Shown: in pieces, positions 42,149 through 52,389 of the stretch
Layout of the letters: each line of letters opens with the position of its first letter
How positions within the stretch are numbered: position 1 is the stretch's first letter
Origin: Massariosphaeria phaeospora
Taxonomy: Eukaryota > Ascomycota > Dothideomycetes > Pleosporales
Length of the DNA: 64,000 nucleotides
NCBI GenBank assembly: GCA_011032825.1
Contig: JAADJZ010000010.1
Coordinates: forward strand, 558,001 to 622,000
Direction: 5' to 3'
Program-made: the position numbers and the translations under genes
The notes under the pieces: generated by a model
What the model was told of the DNA's origin: nothing
The model's database searches: none
What the model saw: only the letters and a program-made list of their open reading frames with translations

Positions 42149-43932
42149 ATGCCGAAAGATCATTTCGAACTTCAAGCTATGGGCACCGATACGGACGTTT
42201 CGTTTCCAGCACCCAATTCTCGGTCCGGCTCTTCAAGCGACGACTTCCATCTTCAGAGACTGGGAAAGCGACCTTTGTTGAATCGAAGTTTTGGATTTAT
42301 GTCGATTCTTGGCTTTACATGCTCTGTGTTGATCTCGTGGGAAGGAATACTCGTCACATCTGTCGGAGGACTGCTTAACGGAGGTCCTGCTGGTGTAGTT
42401 TGGGGCTTCTTGGTCAATTGGCTCGGCACACTGGCTACGTTCGCGACCATTGCAGAATTGAGTTCAATCGCCCCTACTGCCGGGGGGCAATGTTAGTATG
42501 TCCTCTTAAATCCCAATCTCTCTAACGATACAAACAGATCACTGGGTAGCTACGCTCGCACCGGCATATTGCAGAAACTTTCTTGCATACTTGACTGCGT
42601 GGCTCACTACGGCAGCATGGCAGGTGATGGCAGCGTCAACTGGTTATCTGCTTGCAACACTGCTCCAGGGCATGATGGTCATGTCACGACCTGACCATGT
42701 TCCAAAGCCTTGGCATACCATTTTACTTATGTGGGCTATCATGACATTCGCCGTGCTGATGAATTCCATAACAAGTCGTACTTTAGCGCGGTTCGAAGGC
42801 CTGGTTTTTATCTTTCACATAGTAGGGTTTTTCGCTGTCCTGATACCACTGGTATATCTGGCTCCTCATGGAGAGCCATCAGCAGTATTCACTACGTTCC
42901 TCAACCTTGGTGGATGGGACTCACAGACTGTATCATTCTTTGTTGGCCTGCCAGCTTCGGCCGCTTCACTCATGGGAGCCGACAGCGCGGTCCACGTAAG
43001 CGCTCATTCCCATTGTTCAGCATGTCGTTCTAATTTCCATGCAGATGTCCGAAGAGATACAGTCTGCCGCCACTGTAGTTCCACAAGCTTTGATGTATAC
43101 CATTATGATCAACGGCGTACTTGCGATGTCCATGCTGATCGCATTGCTGTTTTGTACGGCCGACCTCAGTGCTGCGCTGGAAGCTCAACTTACCATGTTC
43201 TATCCGTTCCTCGAAATCTTTCGTCAAACGGTTAAGTCTAAAACCGGCGCCTGCATCATGGCTTCTATCGTGCTCGTGATGGGTATTGCTAGTGGCGTCG
43301 GTGTTTATGCATCTGCTTCAAGAATGTTATGGTCGTTCTCTCGCGACCGAGGAATGCCGTTCCACGACCAGTTGACAAAGGTACAGCCCCAACATATCAG
43401 TTTCCAATGCGCTAGCTAATGCCAGAAGCTGAGCAAGAATTCTTTACCAGTCCCAGCGATCCTTACGACACTAGTCATCACTATGCTCCTTTCTCTTATC
43501 GTGTTAGGGTCCTCGGTAGCTTTCAATGCTTTCATTAGCCTTTCCGTCGCTGCTCTCTATTCCTCTTATCTCCTGGTTTGCATCCTGCTCCTTTATCGAC
43601 GCCTCACCGGTGCGTTTCTTCAAAATAGACACTCCGATTCCCAATTGGCAGTTCTAGACCCAGATCATCTCGCATGGGGACCATGGCGACTTCCAGAGCC
43701 TTTTGGAACGATCAACAACTTATTTGCCTGCGTTTATCTTTCTTTGCTCTGGTTCTGGTCTTTCTGGCCCCCAGTAGCATCCCCGACCGCACAAACTGCT
43801 AATTTTAGCGGTCTTGTATTTGGAAGTGTTGTTTTACTGAGTATTGCATGGTATATGTTCCGCGCGAGACATTCGTTCGAAGGGCCAGTCAGGGAAGTTG
43901 AACTAGAAGATATGTTGCCAAATGTGAGCTAG
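42149..43932 (+). CDS. Amino-acid/choline/GABA permease (APC superfamily)
   Basis: 547-residue secondary transporter from four exons: 42149-42491, 42538-42995, 43045-43380 and 43426-43932. A polar N-terminus of about 40 residues leads to about 12 helices. Motifs are FGFMSILGFTCSVLISWEG, GGPAGVVWGFLVNWLG, ELSSIAPTAGGQYHWVA, MGADSAVHMSEEIQSAATVVP and SASRMLWSFSRDRGMPFHDQL. These are the standard signatures of the fungal HNM1/Uga4-like branch. Substrate not resolved. The ATG context (CTCGCCATGC) is good. No damage. Next to it begins the decayed transposon at 44124. Confidence 0.9.
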
Positions 43933-45549
43933 GCAACCGGGTGGATACTATTACAGACAAGGTAGTTAGACACACATTTTGTATTAGGCCGGTGGATACG
44001 GAAAACAGCTGTTATCGATGTAGGCCAATTGTTCTCGGATGAGTTAGACAAGAACCATGATTGCGTGTACTTTTCTATAACTATATCTTGTAAATAGGCA
44101 GCTCATGATGTACAGAATGTGTAACGTAGGAGACGGGCGAGTCGCCACCCCATGCCAAGACCTCGCCAAAATTGTACAAACTCGCTGTAATTCACAATGC
44201 CACTACGTACGAGAGCTCAATCAACTTACAACGAAGGAGACCTTCAGCTTGCGCTACGAGCACTTCAACAAGACGAGTCTTTAAGTGTTAAACGTGCTGC
44301 TGCTATCTACAACGTACCACGAAAGACGTTAAGCGACCGACGCGCTGGAAAGCTCCCTCAACGCGACTGCGCGCCCAATTCAATGAAGCTACTAAAGACA
44401 GAAGAGGAAGTGATTGTTGAGCATATACTTGACCTCTGTGAGCGAGGATTTCCGCCGCGCCTCGCTGCTGTCAAAGATATGGCTGATTCCTTACTGGCTG
44501 AGCGTCACCGAGACCTAGTCGGCCAGAACTAGGCTAAGACCTTTGTTAAGCGCCAGCCGGCGCTTCAAGTTAAGTTCAATCGAAAGTACGACTACAAGAG
44601 AGCCTTGTGCGAAGATCCTGAGGTTGTTCAAGCCTGGTTCCAGCTTGTACAGAACATGAAGGCGAAGCACGGCATCCTTGACGAAGACACCTACAATTTC
44701 GACGAAACTAGGTTCATAATGGGCGTGATATCAACTGGGGCAGTAGTGACGGCTAGCGACTGTCGCGGACGGCAAAAGGCGGTACAGCAGGGTAATCGCG
44801 AGTGGACGACGGTCATCCAGGGCATCAACGCGATGGGGTGGGCGATTCCACTATTTGTTATCTTCGCGGGCAAGCACCACCTCTCTGCCTAGTACAAGGA
44901 AGACTCCTTGCCACAGGACTAGGTAATAGCTGTCTCCGAGAACGGCTGGACAACAAATGAGCTCGGTTTACAGTGGTTAAAGCACTTTGATGAGCACACA
45001 AAGAGGAGGACTGTCGGCACTAGTCGCCTGCTCGTTATCGACGGTCATGAGAGCCACGACTCGCTGCCTTTCCAGCAGTGCTGCAAAGAGAACAACATTA
45101 TTACTCTCTGCATGCTGCCACATTCGTCGCACCTCTTGCAGCTACTAGATGTGGGGTGTTTCGCGCCGTTGAAGAAGGCGTATAGGCGCCAAGCCGAGGA
45201 TCTGATGCGCAACCGGATCAACCACATCACTAAAACTGAGTTATTACCGTGCTTCAAAGGCGCTTTTGACGCGGCTATTACAAAGAGCAACATCTTAGGA
45301 GGCTTCTGAGGCGCTGGATTAGTTCCATTCGACCCAGAGGCGGTGATATCGAAGCTTGATGTACGATTGCACACCCCACCAGTACCCACTGTCGACGACG
45401 GTCTATGGGAGTCGAAAACACCAAGCAATACCCTAGAACTTGGGTTGCAATTGACGCTTGTGAAGGCGAGGATTCAGAGGCATATAGATAGCTCGCTAAC
45501 AAGTCTAGCTGAGCACTTTGAACACCTTGCTAAAGGCGCAGCAGCGATA

Positions 45550-47668
45550 CCGTGCTGACGCGCGTAATGCCCGGGTTCGCGTAATGCCCCACCAACCAAC
45601 ATGCTCACCACCACAAACTTGAGCCTATAACAACACGTACAATAGCTATTATCACAAGATTTTTTAGTAGAGCGATTGTAATGAGGCTATTGTACAACTT
45701 GTTTTATCTATATTTAGATGGAACGTTGATGCTGCGGCCGCGGCGGTTCACCTTGGGTGGAGCAGCTGGTGCAGCTTCAGGTGACGCCGCGCGAGCTGCA
45801 GCAACGCGCATACGTTTCTGGGGCTTATCCTTAGATGAGGATACTCGTGAGGCCTTGCGCTTACTAAATTGGGCAGTCTGAAGCTCTTTTCTAGTGTTGA
45901 GTTCTGCTTTTTTGGCCGCCGCGATAGCTGCCTTTTCAGCCTTCTCACGATCGCGCTCAACCTTGAGCTTCTCCCGCGCCACACGCTTCTCCTCCGCGAT
46001 TTTTTTGTTGTACAAGGTAGCAGCTGCCTTAAGCTCCTTAGTGTTTGCTTTTTGCAACTCTAGCTCCTTCTTCGTACGCTGCTTGACCACCTTACGAGCC
46101 ATTGCCTCTCAGATCTTCCGCGGCGACTACATGATAGCTCCACTATGATACTCCTTGCGCTGCTAGAGGTCAAGGACAGAGCCTTTCTTCTTGTGCTTCT
46201 TGTGAGTAGTAAGGGCAGTCTTTAAGCCCTAGTTTTCATGGTAAAGCAGCTTATTTTGTACATGGAGATAGTGTACTGATTGAGAGAGCTGCTTCGACTT
46301 CTCTGCGCTAGTGTCGGTAACTGCAGCTCGTACAAGGCGCTCTATATGGATCCAATTCTTATCGGTGAAAGCTGACGATCGTGAGGCTCTATCTGGAGCC
46401 TTATCGGTGAAGCGTTTGAGTATTTTCTCTCGATCTATAGGCTAAATACTAGTAGCTTTAAAAGACTTGAGTACGGTAGCTTTCTTGAACGAGGCACCCT
46501 AGGCTTCCCAAAACAGCGGAAAGAAGTCGCCCTTACGTATTGGAACTCGCTCGAGGCTTTGTTGGAGGTGGGTGGTGAGGGCCTTGGTATAGGAGCTTGA
46601 TAGAAGCTTGAATATTACCACATCAAGCGGTTGAAGCGTATGGGTACTGTGAGGCGGCATAACACCGAGAAGTATCCGGTGGTTGAGACAGTAGTTGAGG
46701 AAGTCGTCAGTTAGGTGACTACCATGGCTGTCGACGATAAGGAAGCGGTAGTTTCTTTCACGGCGAGCTTTCTCCTTTGTACAGCAGTCAAATACCTGCT
46801 CTAACTATGCCAAACTAACGTCGTTATTGCTCCAACCTGATAGTGTTGAGCTTACAAACACGTCGTGTTGACTAGCTTAGATGTTGGCTACTTATGTTGA
46901 TTGTAATGTGCTGTTGGCTAAGGCGTACAGCAGCCTAGGCGGTAACACCTTACTATTAGCACAAACTGCTGCCAAAAGCGTTACCCACTCTCGAGAGCTA
47001 TCTTGAAAGGCTGACGTTACTTCTTTTTGCTCTTATTAGTGTCGTGAGAACACTCGTTTAGAGCGTCTGGTTACACCTATTATAAAGCCTTTTTCGTCTA
47101 TATTGTAGGTGTTCTTGGGCAGGACGTTGTACTCCTCTATTTTACTATGCAGAAGCTCGAAATATAGGTTATATTTGAACTTTAAATCAGCGTAGTGACG
47201 TACAGCGTCTATACCAGAGGTCCATTTAGAGATGAGATAGTTGCTGTTTCGGTTAATGAAGCGCGTTACCTAGGCGTTTGAAACACGCGTTTTCGCTACT
47301 TTGCTAGCAAAATTTTGGATCATAGCTTGCGTAGAAGGTAGCTTTTGCTTTGTTAAGTCTTTAATATAAGCGCAAAGCTCTAACTTTTGTTGTAAGTTAA
47401 GGTGTTGTTGAGCGGCTGCCTTGACTTGTTTTGGGCGTGTTACACCTCGTACGCGCCGCCCTAGCGTCGATCGCTCAACACCATACTGATCGGAAATTGC
47501 CTGCAGGGAGAGTTTTGCATTAAGACTTTGCGATTTAAACGCTACAATTGCGTCATCAATTGGAGCCATAGTGGTTAAGATATCGCGTGTTGAAGGTAGG
47601 TAGTTGGGACGGTTTTTGAAAGTTGGTGGGGCATTACGCGAACCCGGGCATTACGCGCGTCAGCACGG
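45550..47668 (-). mobile_element. Nested DNA transposon, 2119 bp, with 47-bp perfect inverted repeats
   Basis: Ends begin CCGTGCTGACGCGCGTAATG on both sides in inverted orientation, identical over 47 bp. Each contains a direct repeat of CGCGTAATGCCC. TA flanks both ends (45548-45549 and 47669-47670). It sits inside the coding region of the outer transposase, and removing it with one TA restores that reading frame. It carries its own decayed transposase in minus orientation. Confidence 0.9.
45704..47569 (-). pseudogene. Decayed transposase of the nested element
   Basis: N-terminus MAPIDDAIVAFKSQSLNAKL leads to a Psq-type helix-turn-helix (LSLQAISDQYGVERSTLGRR). Catalytic remnants are TYNIDEKGFIIGV, FLIVDSHGSH and QPLDVVIF, the D-D-D pattern of pogo-type enzymes with a conserved spacing. 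The C-terminus (45704-46102) is an intact basic, Lys/Glu-rich, coiled-coil-like segment. Several in-frame TAG and TAA stops lie between, all explainable as CAG or CAA changed by C-to-T transitions. Non-functional. Confidence 0.85.
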
Positions 47669-48098
47669 TAGCGCATAAGCTGGTGTTGGCGCAAAAGGAA
47701 AACGCTGAGCTTCGAGCTGCTAATGAGGCCTCTACGCGACGAAAATTACACAAAAGAAAGCAGGTACAGCAGGAGGGAACTCTTACAGTAGAGGAGAGAG
47801 CTCGACTAGCTGCTCTCCAGGAGTTTGAGGCTCGTGGTAATGGGAAGAAGGGCAAGAAGAGAGCGCGTGCTGATGAGGGCAACTAACGCAAATGTAGCAA
47901 TTGTGGCAAGACTAGGACTGGACACAACGCGCGCACCTGTAAGAACAATCCTAAGAGTCCTTAGAGAGCCTAGAATATGCCATATTTACGCTCTCCCTTG
48001 TGTTCGTTGCAAAATCACTGTGGTTCATGGTGGTTTTAGTGGGGTCTTGGCATAGGGTGGCGACTCGCCCGTCCTGGCGACTCGCCCGTCTCCTACGT

Positions 48099-48523
48099 TA
48101 AGCAATTATTAATATGCTTGCTTTGCAAGCAAGATGGGGACATTACCAACAACTACATCTTATTAAATATATGAGTGGACTAATCTTAGGCGGAAGTCCT
48201 CTCTGAAAGCAGGAACTGAAACCGTAACACAGACCATACACATTCAGCTCCTAGTAAGAGTTGAAGTTACGATTTCATTCTTGCGTAGAAGCGCTATTCC
48301 TTATTTCAGATATACACCGCGGTATTTAATATCTCAACGCAGCACAACCAACATTTGAAAATACGTCCTCGAATCTACCCAACCTCTTGAAATGTTGAAA
48401 ACTTTTCTGTCCTACTCATGAGGATTACCCATATGCTACGCTCTCGAGAACGCCGTGTTGAAGCCAGCATTCAATCGTACATCAAACCATCTAAGCCACG
48501 CTCCCTGTAATCAAGCAAGCGCT
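48099..48523. other. Intergenic right of the transposon
   Basis: About 425 nt. AT-richer than the surroundings and includes a small palindrome CTTGCTTTGCAAGCAAG near 48117-48133. No gene recognised. Confidence 0.45.
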
Positions 48524-49910
48524 CTACGGTTGGCCTGGCCACACCGCATCTGCAATCGCGCGTACAAGCTGCAACTTCTTCCTCATATCCTCGTATCCAA
48601 GAGAGTTGCCCTCAGCGTGAGACGCAAAACCGCACTGCGGCGACACACATAGCTGTTGAAGAGCGTCTTCGTGGGACTGTCCGTTTCCTTTAGCGACGAA
48701 TTCGGCAGCTTGCTTGACGCGGGAGATCATCTCGTCCTTGTTCTCGAGTTCGGGGAACTTGGAGGTGACGACACCGAGGACGACGTTCTTGTTCTTTGGG
48801 AGGTGGGCTAGGGGCTCGAAACCGCCGGCACGGGGAGTGTCGTACTCGAGGTAGTATGTGTCCACGTTGAGATCCTACATCGTATTAGTCACCTGAAGGA
48901 AGAAGAACAAGTTGAATTGACTGGGTGAAATGGATGCCGATTACCTGGAAGAGCTTCTTCGCGATGTTATCGTATGCGCCTTCTGAGAAATGGCGGCTTC
49001 CGACGTAGTTCCCACGACATAGATGGATGCCGAGGTGCATATCCGCTGGTCGCTCGAAGCACTTGTTATAGAATTTGACGTAAGCGTCGAACATCTCGTC
49101 GGGAGTCTTGTCGTTGTCCTTGTCGGCTGCCCAACCTTCCAACATAGCTTCTGAGCAGAAGTCTGTCATGGAATTAGCAGGACTTAGACGAACGAAGAGA
49201 GGACCACCAACAGGCAAGGTTAGGGTCGTCGATCTGGATGTTCCTGATGCCCTGACTATGCAAGAACTTCAGCTCTTCTTGGTACGCCTTGGCTACATCC
49301 TCAAAGTATTCCTCATCGTTTGCGTACACCTCCTTCGGGTAACTGCGTCCAGTACGGTATCTGAAGTGGTACCAACTTGGCGAGATCAATGTGATCTTGA
49401 TGTTTTTCCACTCGTTCTCTGGTACCAACTTCTTCATGATGTCTACCTCACGCTGATAGCTTGAGTGACCAGGATGGCTAATTTTAGCGACGCAGACGGT
49501 AACGGCGTTGGGGATTTCCTTGGATTCCATGAATGATTTGACATCAGGTGCGTAGTCTCGGAACATGCCGGCGTCGTAGCCCTTGAGGATACCGAGCTGA
49601 AGTTCCTTCATGCCATTGAGCTCTTCGAAGAACGTTCCCCAGAACATGTGCCTTTCGCATAGTCAGAATAGCTTCATCTATGTTCCTCAGGAACGCACCG
49701 AGCATATTCTCCGCTGGAAACGACGTGAAATCCAGCATCTTTCTGTAGCTTTACAATATCCGCAATTGTCTTGTCTTCGAGCAGCTCAAGATCAGCGGTA
49801 GAAGCCTTTCCCGCGGCGACATCGTATCGCTTCTGTACCAACTCCTGCGGCCTTAGCAAACTCCCAACATGCTCAGCCCTGAACGGTGGGCTTCTTTTTG
49901 CGGTCGCCAT
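48524..49910 (-). CDS. MetE-like (cobalamin-independent methionine synthase C-terminal domain) protein
   Basis: 406 residues from four exons: 49910-49699, 49651-49212, 49162-48945 and 48874-48524. One TIM-barrel domain of the UROD/MetE-like superfamily, about half the length of full methionine synthase, so probably not the biosynthetic enzyme. Landmarks are FRAEHVGSLLRP, IQIDDPNLAYFCSE, the zinc ligands in GIHLCRGNY (HxC), and LCVSPQCGF (late Cys). Family members are zinc-thiol methyltransferases or related to coenzyme-M epoxide enzymes; the reaction here is unknown. Intron 1 (49698-49652) has to end at AAG to yield the conserved GEYARHMFWG junction. Confidence 0.85.
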
Positions 49911-51308
49911 AATGACTTCTTCCCAGCTATAAGATACTATAATAAAAATGGTACGGTGAGACAGGGTGAGAAAGATGAACAAAAGGTCGTACCCCTCACT
50001 TGTGGCTACATGCCCCACCTCCGCAGGTGGAGCTCTAAGCTCTAGAAGTGTAAGGCATCGCTTCACTTCCCGGTCTCGGGGTGTAAGCGAATGGATAAAT
50101 GGATGTGGCGAAGGTTCTAGTGCGGAGGCTAATCCATTCTTTTCGATGGACAACAACTGACAGTTGTCGCGCTTCCGCCATATTCGTGTAGCATGTCAGT
50201 AGAAAAGGAAGTTATCCAAGCTGGGAACTGCCATAGGCGTGAACATCCTGGTCCTCCTTATATAGCAAGCAATGTCGACTACACCGTGCAAACAATATCA
50301 TGCACCGAAGGAACGGGCCGCCCAAGATGACCTATATTAGCCGTTATCGATATCTTCCGAACCCTTGGTTCATGTTTCGGCGACTAAATTGAGCGACCGT
50401 GATGTGTCTGAACGTATCCGAACCCGAACCTATGATGGATGGTGTAGATAAATTTTGTGGCCCCACATGTGTGGAATGTGGAATCTTCATCAACGTAAGT
50501 GTGCACCGACCTGTAATCTCTTCTGTAGCAGGACATAGGAAGTTAGTAAGACACTTAAAACCGTGAAACTACTTGACAGCTCTAAGATGTCGTTAGAATG
50601 GTTCAAGTTAGACTGTTCTCCTATTTGAATATAACTGCTTCGCGCTTCGCAGCAGTATATTTGATGAGAGGTGTAACTCGGGTAGACGATGGTTGTCGTT
50701 ACTTCCAGCCCAAATGGATTGTGTGGGACAAGCTCAGCCCTTCATGACACGGTCCGAGTAGAACGCCAGGAGTTTCTCGATGACTTTAGTATAGATAATA
50801 TACCGCGAGAATAGCATCCACGTCGTATTATCTGAGTCCCTTCTTGAGACCTGCTCTTCATCCGTAAGAGAATACATCTTGAAACCTTCCTGGCAGACAT
50901 CGTGGATGAGCCAATCTTGGACCTTTTTGACGATGGCGCTGTCCCAACGACTAGCTGTATATCGACCCGTAGAACAACGTCAAGTGTGGCGTCGTCGTGG
51001 CCTCAACGACCTGGCCATGAACAGATCACGTTGAAATATGGAGTAAAGAAGACGGAAAAGCCGTAATGCTTCAGGTTGATGTGTCTCGTTCTGGTCAGTG
51101 AGAGTTGGAGGGAAAGGGTAAGGGCGTCGGAGCGAGATCGCCTTGATGCATGGGCCAATCAGAAGGAAGGAGATTTCGATTATGACGACGAGGACTGAGC
51201 GGCCAAAGTCTTTCTCCCCCGAACCTCCGCCACGCGCAACCATCGCAGCTATCCCACGCTCTCTGTTCTTCTACTCCTGTGAATACTTCTACCCGCGATA
51301 AATACACC
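49911..51308. promoter_or_regulatory. Divergent intergenic region between MetE-like and heme lyase genes
   Basis: About 1.4 kb. Holds both promoters. Overlapping frames near 51100-51680 on the minus strand run antisense into the heme lyase gene and show no domain. No repeat or RNA gene seen. Confidence 0.45.
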
Positions 51309-52389
51309 ATGGGTTGGTTCTGGGCAGACACAGCCCCCGCCGCGGGAGTGGCGCCACATCCGATGCCTCGAGGAAGCGCAGAACCTCCTGTACGTCTAGC
51401 AATGGATAACATCAAGCAGTCATCTAACGATATTCTAGCCATCATGTCCAATGCACAGGAAGGCCCCAGCACCGCCCTCACGGCTCCCGGAAAGCGCATC
51501 AACTCCCCAAGGCGCATGTCCCTACGTTCCCCCCGATACCCCCTCACCCGCATCCTCCACAGCACCGCCGCCACCGAAGCAAGGGCTCCTATCACGCTTG
51601 AATCCGTTAAATAATATGCCGTTTGACCTCTCGAACAAACGTGCTGACAACCAAACTCAACACCTCCCCTTATCGCGAGAAGCATCGACCATCCCCAAAG
51701 GCGACGGCTCGCTTTGGGAGTATCCCTCGCCGCAACAGATGTATAACGCCATGCTTCGCAAAGGCTATACAGACACGCCGGCTGACGCTGTGGAGTCTAT
51801 GGTTGGAGTGCACAACTTCTTAAACGAGGGTGCGTGGGCAGAAATCATGGGCTGGGAGCGCAGGTTCTCGCGCGGTGTTGTCGAGGGATACAAAATATGC
51901 GCCAGAGGGGAAGAGAATGCGAACCAGGCCATCGGCATAGAAGACCCTTTCGATACAACAACCTGGAACGAGAAGAACATCCCCCCACCCAAGCTCCTAC
52001 GCTTCACCGGCCGTCCTACCGAACCGACGCCCAAGTCCCAGATGCTGCAATGGCTTGGCTGGGCATGGCCGGCCAAATATGAGTCTGCGCCGCCTTTCGA
52101 CAGACATGACTGGTTCGTGCAGCGATGCGACGAGCAGGGTTGTCAAGAGGTGCGATACGTCATTGATTATTACGAAGGCGACCCAGAGCCCACGGGCGAA
52201 CCGGTTTTCTTCCTCGACGTGAGGCCTGCGATTGATGGGCCAAGATCAGCCGCAGAACGAGCCGTCAGGTGGGGAACTGATGTCTGGTGGCGGGCAAGCG
52301 GAGGAGTGGTGAGAGAGGTGCGCAAGGCCGAGCAGGCGAGGAAGAAGAGGGAAGAGGAGGCAGCTGCGAACGGTAGGCATTACAACTAA
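51309..52389 (+). CDS. Cytochrome c/c1 heme lyase (holocytochrome c synthase)
   Basis: 343 residues from two exons, 51309-51389 and 51439-52389, spliced in frame at PP|PSCPMH. It attaches heme covalently to apocytochrome c in the mitochondrial intermembrane space. The N-terminus has the heme-regulatory Cys-Pro motif (SCPMHR, Cys about 30) and a second CPYVP. Next come LWEYPSPQQMYNAMLRKG, VGVHNFLNEGAWAEIMGWE (with the conserved His), KLLRFTGRP, PFDRHDW and VIDYY(E), which are all standard for the family. Whether it serves cytochrome c, c1 or both is not clear. The end is charged and Lys/Arg/Glu-rich. Confidence 0.93.

Larger units (their letters stand above)
44197..48010 (+). pseudogene. Decayed pogo-like transposase (outer element), split by nested insertion
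   Basis: Starts MPLRTRAQSTYNEGDLQLAL with a Psq-type helix-turn-helix (SVKRAAAIYNVPRKTLSDR). It keeps catalytic motifs TYNFDETRFIMG, LLVIDGHESH and LQLLDVGCFAPLK (third motif changed from the usual LQPLDVG). It is interrupted by TAG at 44530, 44890, 44920, 47962 and 47971, TGA at 45307 and TAA at 47884. The nested element splits it at 45549. The frame resumes exactly at 47669 (AAAIAHKLVLAQKE). The C-terminal part carries a CCHC-like zinc knuckle (CSNCGKTRTGHNARTC). Stops are nearly all of the CAG-to-TAG or CAA-to-TAA kind, as in RIP. Non-functional. Confidence 0.87.
44124..48098 (+). mobile_element. Decayed pogo-like DNA transposon interrupted by a nested transposon
   Basis: Ends begin ACGTAGGAGACGGGCGAGTC in inverted orientation (from 44124 rightward and from 48098 leftward), flanked by TA at 44122-44123 and 48099-48100. 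Inverted-repeat similarity extends about 45 bp. The right end carries an extra tandem copy of a 15-17 bp unit (GACGGGCGAGTCGCC). Total length is 3975 bp, of which 2119 bp is the nested element, so the original was about 1.85 kb. It carries one plus-strand transposase, now broken by many stops. Confidence 0.88.
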
